Origin: Utricularia gibba
Lineage: Eukaryota; Streptophyta; Magnoliopsida; Lamiales; Lentibulariaceae
Length of the DNA: 29,833 nucleotides
Direction of reading: 5' to 3'
NCBI GenBank assembly: GCA_002189035.1
Contig: NEEC01000284.1
Span: 1-29,833, forward strand
Shown: positions 21,877 through 29,833 of the stretch, one piece after another
Numbering within the stretch: the stretch's first letter is position 1
Layout of the letters: each line of letters begins with the position of its first letter
Notes under the pieces: model-generated
Seen by the model: the letters and a program-made list of their open reading frames with translations, nothing else
Databases searched by the model: none
Told to the model about the DNA's origin: nothing
Position numbers and translations under genes: made by a program

Positions 21877-24800
21877 AAGCTTTTCCTTGAGAAACCATGT
21901 AGGCAGCCAATTAAAACCCAACGTTAAGAAATGCATCAAGTTTTTTGCCGAGCTACAAATGACTATGGGCCGAGCTCGACTCGACCTCCTTCTCGATACC
22001 GTTGCCCCACGAGAGCGCTTCAGATATAAAGCATGCGGTTGAGAAAAACCATTTTGGGTGCTCATGACATCCTAACTTCAATAAGTGCAGTCGAGTAGGA
22101 CCCGATGTGGCAGGAGTCAGACCGAACCTTGGGTCAAACGAAGTTCACAACGACATCACCCGCCCAAAAACGACAAGCTTTTCCTTGAGAAACCATGTAG
22201 GCAGCCAATTAAAACCCAACGTTAAGAAATGCATCAAGTTTTTTGCCGAGCCACAAATGACTATGGGCCCGAGCTCGACTCGACCTCCTTCGATACCGTT
22301 GCCCACGAGAGCGCCTCAAATATAAAGCATGCGGTTGAGAAAACCATTTTGGGTGCTCATGACATCCTAACTTCAATAAGTGCATCACGATTTTCGTCGA
22401 GTAGGACCCGATGTGGCAAAGGAGTCAGACCGAACCTTGGGTCAGAACGAAGTTCACAACGACATCACCCGCCAAAAACAAGCTTTTCCTTGAGAAACCA
22501 TGTAGGCAGCCAATTAAAACCCAACGTTAAGAAATGCATCAAGTTTTTTGCGAGCTACAAATGACTATGGGCCCGAGCTCGACTCGACCTCCTTCTCGAT
22601 ACCGTTGCCCCACGAGAGCGCCTCCTCAGATATAAAGCATGCGGTTGAGAAAACCATTTTGGGTGCTCATGACATCCTAACTTCAATAAGTGCATCACGA
22701 TTTTCGTCGAGTAGGACCCGATGTGGAAAAGGAGTCAGACCGAACCTTGGGTCAGAACGAAGTTCACAACGACATCACCCGCCAAAAACGACAAGCTTTT
22801 CCTTGAGAAACCATGTAGGCAGCCAATTAAAACCCAACGTTAAGAAATGCATCAAGTTTTTTGCCGAGCCACAAATGACTATGGGCCCGAGCTCGACTCG
22901 ACCTCCTGCTCGATACCGTTGCCCCACGAGAGCGCCTCCTCAATATAAAGCATGCGGTTGAGAAAACCATTTTGGTGCTCATGACATCCTAACTTCAATA
23001 AGTGCATCACGATTTTCGTCGAGTAGGACCCGATGTGGCAAAGGAGTCAGACCGAACCTTGGGTCAGAACGAAGTTCACAACGACAACACGCCAAAAACG
23101 ACAAGCTTTTCCTTGAGAAACCATGTAGGCAGCCAATTAAACCCAACGTTAAGAAATGCATCAAGTTTTTTGCCGAGCTACAAATGACTATGGGCCCGAG
23201 CTCGACTCGACCTCCTTCTCGATACCGTTGCCCCACGAGAGCGCCTCCTCAAATATAAAGCATGCGGTTGAGAAAACCATTTTGGGTGCTCATGACATCC
23301 TAACTTCAATAAGTGCATCACGATTTTCGTCGAGTAGGACCCGATGTGGCAAAGGAGTCAGACCGAACCTTGGGTCAGAACGAAGTTCACAACGACATCA
23401 CCCGCCCAAAAACGACAAGCTTTTCCTTGAGAAAACCATGTAGGCAGCCAATTAAAACCCAACGTTAAGAAATGCATCAAGTTTTTTGCCGAGCTACAAA
23501 TGACTATGGCCCGAGCTCGACTCGACCTCCTTCTCGATACCGTTGCCCCACGAGAGCGCCTCCTCAATATAAAGCATGCGGTTGAGAAAACCATTTTGGG
23601 TGCTCATGACATCCTAACTTCAATAAGTGCATCACGATTTTCGTCGAGTAGGACCCGATGTGGCAAAAGGAGTCAGACCGAACCTTGGGTCAGAACGAAG
23701 TTCACAACGACATCACCCGCCCAAAAACGACAAGCTTTTCCTTGAGAAACCATGTAGGCAGCCAATTAAAACCCAACGTTAAGAAATGCATCAAGTTTTT
23801 TGCCGAGCTACAAATGACTATGGGCCGAGCTCGACTCGACCTCCTTCTCGATACCGTTGCCCACGAGAGCGCCTCCTCAGATATAAAGCATGCGGTTGAG
23901 AAAACCATTTTGGGTGCTATGACATCCTAACTTCAATAAGTGCATCACGATTTTCGTCGAGTAGGACCCGATGTGGCAAAGGAGTCAGACCGAACCTTGG
24001 GTCAGAACGAAGTTCACAACGACATCACCCGCCCAAAAACGACAAGCTTTTCCTTGAGAAACCATGTAGGCAGCCAATTAAAACCCAACGTTAAGAAATG
24101 CATCAAGTTTTTTGCCGAGCTACAAATGACTATGGGCCCGAGCTCGACTCGACCCCTGCTCGATACCGTTGCCCCACGAGAGCGCCTCCTCAAATATAAA
24201 GCATGCGGTTGAGAAAACCATTTTGGGTGCTCATGACATCCTAACTTCAATAAGTGCATCACGATTTTCGTCGAGTAGGACCCGATGTGGAAAAAGGAGT
24301 CAGACCGAACCTTGGGTCAGAACGAAGTTCACAACGACATCACCCGCCCAAAAACGACAAGCTTTTCCTTGAGAAACCATGTAGGCAGCCAATTAAAACC
24401 CAACGTTAAGAAATGCATCAAGTTTTTTGCCGAGCCACAAATGACTATGGCCCGAGCTCGACTCGACCACCTGCTCGATACCGTTGCCCACGAGAGCGCC
24501 TTATCAATATAAAGCATGCGGTTGAGAAAACCATTTTGGGTGCTCATGACATCCTAACTTCAATAAGTGCATCACGATTTCGTCGAGTAGGACCCGATGT
24601 GGCAAAAGGAGTCAGACCGAACCTTGGGTCAGAACGAAGTTCACAACGACATCACCCGCCCAAAAACGACAAGCTTTTCCTTGAGAAACCATGTAGGCAG
24701 CCAATTAAAACCCAACGTTAAGAAATGCATCAAGTTTTTTGCCGAGCCACAAATGACTATGGGCCCGAGCTCGACTCGACCTCCTTCTCGATACCGTTGC

Positions 24801-27800
24801 CCCACGAGAGCGCCTCCTCAAATATAAAGCATGCGTTGAGAAAACCATTTTGGGTGCTCATGACATCCTAACTTCAATAAGTGCAGATTTTCGTCGAGTA
24901 GGACCCGATGTGGCAAAGGAGTCAGACCGAACCTTGGGTCAGAACGAAGTCACAACGACATCACCCGCCCAAAAACGACAAGCTTTTCCTTGAGAAACCA
25001 TGTAGGCAGCCAATTAAAACCCAACGTTAAAAATGCATCAAGTTTTTTGCCGAGCTACAAATGACTATGGGCCCGAGCTCGACTCGACCCCTTCTCGATA
25101 CCGTTGCCCACGAGAGCGCCCTCCTCAGATATAAAGCATGCGGTTGAGAAAACCATTTTGGGTGCTCATGACATCCTAACTTCAATAAGTGCATCACGAT
25201 TTTCGTCGAGTAGGACCCGATGTGGCAAAGGAGTCAGACCGAACTTGGGTCAGAACGAAGTTCACAACGACATCACCCGCCCAAAACGACAAGCTTTTCC
25301 TTGAGAAACCCATGTAGGCAGCCATTAAAACCCAACGTTAAGAATGCATCAAGTTTTTTGCCGAGCTACAAATGACTATGGGCCCGAGCTCGACTCGACC
25401 TCCTTCTCGATACCGTTGCCCACGAGAGCGCCTTATCAAATATAAAGCATGCGGTTGAGAAAACCATTTTGGGTGCTCATGACATCCTAACTTCAATAAG
25501 TGCAGCACGATCGTCGAGTAGGACCCGATGTGGCAAAGGAGTCAGACCGAACCTTGGGTCAGAACGAAGTTCACAACGACATCACCCGCCAAAAACGACA
25601 AGCTTTTCCTTGAGAAACCAGTAGGCAGCCAATTAAAACCCAACGTTAAAAATGCATCAAGTTTTTTGCCGAGCTACAAATGACTATGGGCCCGAGCTCG
25701 ACTCGACCTCCTTCTCGATACCGTTGCCCCACGAGCGCCTCCTCAGATATAAAGCATGCGGTTGAGAAAACCATTTTGGGTGCTCATGACATCCTAACTT
25801 CAATAAGTGCATCACGATTTTCGTCGAGTAGGACCCGATGTGGCAAAGGAGTCAGACCGAACCTTGGGTCAGAACGAAGTTCACAACGACATCACCGCCC
25901 AAAAACGACAAGCTTTTCCTTGAGAAACCATGTAGGCAGCCAAAAAACCCAACGTTAAGAAATGCATCAAGTTTTTTGCCGAGCTACAAATGACTATGGG
26001 CCCGAGCTCGACTCGACCTCCTGCTCGATACCGTTGCCCCACGAGAGCGCCTTATCAAATATAAAGCATGCGGTTGAGAAAACCATTTTGGGTGCTCATG
26101 ACATCCTAACTTCAATAAGTGCAACGATTTTCGTCGAGTAGGACCCGATGTGGCAAAGGAGTCAGACCGAACCTTGGGTCAGAACGAAGTTCACAACGAC
26201 ATCACCCGCCCAAAAACGACAAGCTTTTCCTTGAGAAACCATGTAGGCAGCCAATTAAAACCCAACGTTAAGAAATGCATCAAGTTTTTTGCCGAGCTAC
26301 AAATGACTATGGGCCCGAGCTCGACTCGACCTCCTTCTCGATACCGTTGCCCCACGAGAGCGCCTCCTCAGATATAAAGCATGCGGTTGAGAAAACCATT
26401 TTGGGTGCTCATGACATCCTAACTTCAATAAGTGCATCACGATTTTCGTCGAGTAGGACCCGATGTGGCAAAGGAGTCAGACCGAACCTTGGGTCAGAAC
26501 GAAGTTCACAACGACATCACCCGCCCAAAACGACAAGCTTTTCCTTGAGAAACCATGTAGGCAGCCAATTAAAACCCAACGTTAAGAAATGCATCAAGTT
26601 TTTTGCCGAGCCACAAATGACTATGGGCCCGAGCTCGACTCGACCACCTGCTCGATACCGTTGCCCCACGAGAGCGCCTTCAGATATAAAGCATGCGGTT
26701 GAGAAAACCATTTTGGGTGCTCATGACATCCTAACTTCAATAAGTGCATCACGATTTTCGTCGAGTAGGACCCGATGTGGCAAAGGAGTCAGACCGAACC
26801 TTGGGTCAGAACGAAGTTCACAACGACATCACCCGCCCAAAAACGACAAGCTTTTCCTTGAGAAACCATGTAGGCAGCCAATTAAAACCAACGTTAAGAA
26901 ATGCATCAAGTTTTTTGCCGAGCTACAAATGACTATGGGCCCGAGCTCGACTCGACCTCCTTCTCGATACCGTTGCCCCACGAGAGCGCCTCCTCAGATA
27001 TAAAGCATGCGGTTGAGAAAACCATTTTGGGTGCTTATGACATCCTAACTTCAATAAGTGCATCACGATTTTCGTCGAGTAGGACCCGATGTGGCAAAAG
27101 GAGTCAGACCGAACCTTGGGTCAGAACGAAGTTCACAACGACATCACCCGCCCAAAAACGACAAGCTTTTCCTTGAGAAACCATGTAGGCAGCCAATTAA
27201 AACCCAACGTTAAGAAATGCATCAAGTTTTTTGCCGAGCCACAAATGACTATGGGCCCGAGCTCGACTCGACCTCCTTCTCGATACCGTTGCCCCACGAG
27301 AGCGCCTCCTCAAATATAAAGCATGCGGTTGAGAAAACCATTTTGGGTGCTCATGACATCCTAACTTCAATAAGTGCATCACGATTTTCGTCGAGTAGGA
27401 CCCGATGTGGCAAAGGAGTCAGACCGAACCTTGGGTCAGAACGAAGTTCACAACGACATCACCCGCCCAAAAACGACAAGCTTTTCCTTGAGAAACCATG
27501 TAGGCAGCCAATTAAAACCCAACGTTAAGAAATGCATCAAGTTTTTTGCCGAGCTACAAATGACTATGGGCCCGAGCTCGACTCGACCTCCTTCTCGATA
27601 CCGTTGCCCACGAGAGCGCCTCCTCAATATAAAGCATGCGGTTGAGAAAACCATTTTGGGTGCTCATGACATCCTAACTTCAATAAGTGCATCACGATTT
27701 TCGTCGAGTAGGACCCGATGTGGCAAAGGAGTCAGACCGAACCTTGGGTCAGAACGAAGTTCACAACGACATCACCCGCCCAAAAACGACAAGCTTTTCC

Positions 27801-29833
27801 TTGAGAAACCATGTAGGCAGCCAATTAAAACCCAACGTTAAGAAATGCATCAAGTTTTTTGCCGAGCTACAAATGACTATGGGCCCGAGCTCGACTCGAC
27901 CTCCTTCTCGATACCGTTGCCCCACGAGAGCGCCTCCTCAGATATAAAGCATGCGGTTGAGAAAACCATTTTGGGTGCTCATGACATCCTAACTTCAATA
28001 AGTGCAACGATTTCGTCGAGTAGGACCCGATGTGGAAAAAGGAGTCAGACCGAACCTTGGGTCAGAACGAAGTTCACAACGACATCACCCGCCCAAAAAC
28101 GACAAGCTTTTCCTTGAGAAATGTAGGCAGCCAATTAAAACCCAACGTTAAGAAATGCATCAAGTTTTTTGCCGAGCTACAAATGACTATGGGCCCGAGC
28201 TCGACTCGACCTCCTGCTCGATACCGTTGCCCACGAGAGCGCCTCCTCAGATATAAAGCATGCGGTTGAGAAAACCATTTTGGTGCTTATGACATCCTAA
28301 CTTCAATAAGTGCATCACGATTTTCGTCGAGTAGGACCCGATGTGGAAAAGGAGTCAGACCGAACCTTGGGTCAGAACGAAGTTCACAACGACATCACCC
28401 GCAAAAACGACAAGCTTTTCCTTGAGAAACCATGTAGGCAGCCAATTAAAACCCAACGTTAAAAATGCATCAAGTTTTTTGCCGAGCTACAAATGACTAT
28501 GGGCCCGAGCTCGACTCGACCCCTCGATACCGTTGCCCCACGAGAGCGCCTCCTCAGATATAAAGCATGCGGTTGAGAAAACCATTTTGGGTGCTCATGA
28601 CATCCTAACTTCAATAAGTGCACGATTTTCGTCGAGTAGGACCCGATGTGGCAAAGGAGTCAGACCGAACCTTGGGTCAGAACGAAGTTCACAACGACAT
28701 CACCCGCCAAAACGACAAGCTTTTCCTTGAGAAACCATGTAGGCAGCCAATTAAAACCCAACGTTAAGAAATGCATCAAGTTTTTTGCCGAGCTACAAAT
28801 GACTATGGGCCCGAGCTCGACTCGACCTCCTTCTCGATACCGTTGCCCACGAGAGCGCCTTCAGATATAAAGCATGCGGTTGAGAAAACCATTTTGGGTG
28901 CTTATGACATCCTAACTTCAATAAGTGCATCACGATTTTCGTCGAGTAGGACCCGATGTGGCAAAGGAGTCAGACCGAACCTTGGGTCAGAACGAAGTTC
29001 ACAACGACATCACCCGCCCAAAAACGACAAGCTTTTCCTTGAGAAACCATGTAGGCAGCCAATTAAAACCCAACGTTAAAATGCATCAAGTTTTTTGCCG
29101 AGCCACAAATGACTATGGGCCCGAGCTCGACTCGACCTCCTGCTCGATACCGTTGCCCCACGAGAGCGCCTTATCAAATTAAAGCATGCGGTTGAGAAAA
29201 CCATTTTGGGTGCTCATGACATCCTAACTTCAATAAGTGCAGCACGATTTTCGTCGAGTAGGACCCGATGTGGCAAAGGAGTCAGACCGAACCTTGGTCA
29301 GAACGAAGTTCACAACGACATCACCCGCCCAAAAACGACAAGCTTTTCCTTGAGAAACCATGTAGGCAGCCAATTAAAACCCAACGTTAAGAAATGCATC
29401 AAGTTTTTGCCGAGCTACAAATGACTATGGGCCCGAGCTCGACTCGACCTCCTTCTCGATACCGTTGCCCCACGAGAGCGCCTTATCAATATAAAGCATG
29501 CGGTTGAGAAAACCATTTTTGCATGACATCCTAACTTCAATAAGTGCAGCACGATTTTCGTCGAGTAGGACCCGATGTGGCAAAGGAGTCAGACCGAACC
29601 TTGGGTCAGAACGAAGTTCACAACGACATCACCCGCCCAAAAACGACAAGCTTTTCCTTGAGAAACCATGTAGGCAGCCAATTAAAACCCAACGTTAAGA
29701 AATGCATCAAGTTTTTTGCCGAGCTACAAATGACTATGGGCCCGAGCTCGACTCGACCTCCTTCTCGATACCGTTGCCCCACGAGAGCGCCTCCTCAGAT
29801 ATAAGCATGCGGTTGAGAAAACCATTTTGGGTG

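Larger units (their letters stand above)
1..29833. repeat. Satellite DNA array, ~315-bp monomer, about 91 registered copies
   Basis: The same ~315-bp sequence recurs head to tail through the whole window, always in the same orientation; I saw no inverted copy. The full unit starts at AAGCTT (HindIII) and also carries NsiI (ATGCAT), ApaI (GGGCCC), SacI (GAGCTC), SphI (GCATGC) and AclI (AACGTT) sites, nearly all once per unit, so a HindIII digest should give a ladder of about 310 bp. By hand count a full unit has 85 C and 67 G in 315 bases. Long uniform arrays like this are characteristic of eukaryotic satellite heterochromatin. I do not recognise the family. No gene, mobile element, telomere motif or RNA gene interrupts it. 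Confidence 0.97.
16086..29833. repeat. Right regular satellite array, ~45 units
   Basis: AAGCTT sites are at 16082, 16394, 16706, 17016, 17601, 17893, 18192, 18503, 18816, 19117, 19425, 19735, 20028, 20337, 20651, 20960, 21268, 21574, 21877, 22175, 22480, 22793, 23103, 23417, 23732, 24044, 24359, 24671, 24980, 25291, 25600, 25910, 26221, 26535, 26848, 27163, 27478, 27791, 28104, 28412, 28717, 29029, 29340 and 29648. One unit near 17308 lacks the site. Spacings range from 292 to 315 bp because of many small losses. All units keep the 10-bp block missing in the left short variant, apart from small local losses. The G form at GTGCAGC is nearly absent except at 25503, 29238 and 29547. The last unit is cut by the window end, so the array continues. 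Confidence 0.96.

Noticed and set aside
26275-27003. A 242-codon open frame, the longest in the window, as a possible repeat protein gene
   Set aside because: It arises because single-base indels in consecutive units happen to avoid the usual TAA. Neighbouring units with the same sequence do not sustain it, and it shows no start context or domain of its own.
1-29833. Many open reading frames of 60-242 codons on both strands
   Set aside because: They are the same few repeat translations in shifted frames. Several frames are open over the same bases, unit lengths of 303-317 bp do not preserve frame, and no translation resembles a protein family I know.
1-29833. CRISPR array
   Set aside because: The period is about 315 bp with no unique spacers; repeat and would-be spacer are equally conserved in every unit.
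1-29833. Telomeric or rDNA association
   Set aside because: No TTTAGGG-, TTAGGG- or TTAGG-type tandem runs and no rRNA-like sequence occur on either strand, so a subtelomeric or rDNA-linked location cannot be supported from this window.

Overview
The whole window is one tandem array of a single satellite DNA family. I find no protein-coding gene, RNA gene, transposon, CRISPR array or telomeric repeat. The unit is about 315 bp, 48% GC by hand count, and repeats head to tail in one orientation from first base to last. About 91 copies can be registered on a HindIII site (AAGCTT) that occurs once per unit. Arrays of this length and uniformity are typical of eukaryotic heterochromatin (pericentromeric, subtelomeric or knob-like). 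I do not recognise the monomer, so I name neither family nor species.

Layout. (1) 1-13284: a regular array of 43 units, mean spacing 310 bp, mixing full-length units (313-315 bp) with a variant lacking 10 bp (303-306 bp). (2) 13285-13402: one unit with a short chimeric insertion. (3) 13403-14100: about two regular units and the start of a third. (4) 14101-16017: a scrambled zone of unit fragments 20-140 bp long, all on the same strand, with many internal deletions and novel joins. (5) 16018-16085: a 34-bp direct duplication where regular order resumes. (6) 16086-29833: a second regular array of about 45 units, mean spacing 308 bp, with more small deletions and a different set of sequence variants.

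Structure within the repeat. Each unit is an old dimer: two segments of 66 and 67 bp, 156 bp apart, match at about 48 of 66 positions with one gap. The basic unit is therefore about 157 bp, close to nucleosomal length. Above the monomer, a C/T variant recurs in every second unit over much of the left array, which suggests a two-unit higher-order repeat. The 10-bp-deletion variant is confined to the left 14 kb. The two arrays on either side of the scrambled zone therefore have different histories, or were joined by the assembler.

Open frames of 60-240 codons occur in several frames on both strands. They are by-products of a repeat with few stop codons and are not genes. The differences between copies are mostly one- or two-base losses, often in homopolymers. 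Part of the variation, and possibly the scrambled zone, may therefore be long-read assembly error. The sequence alone cannot settle this.
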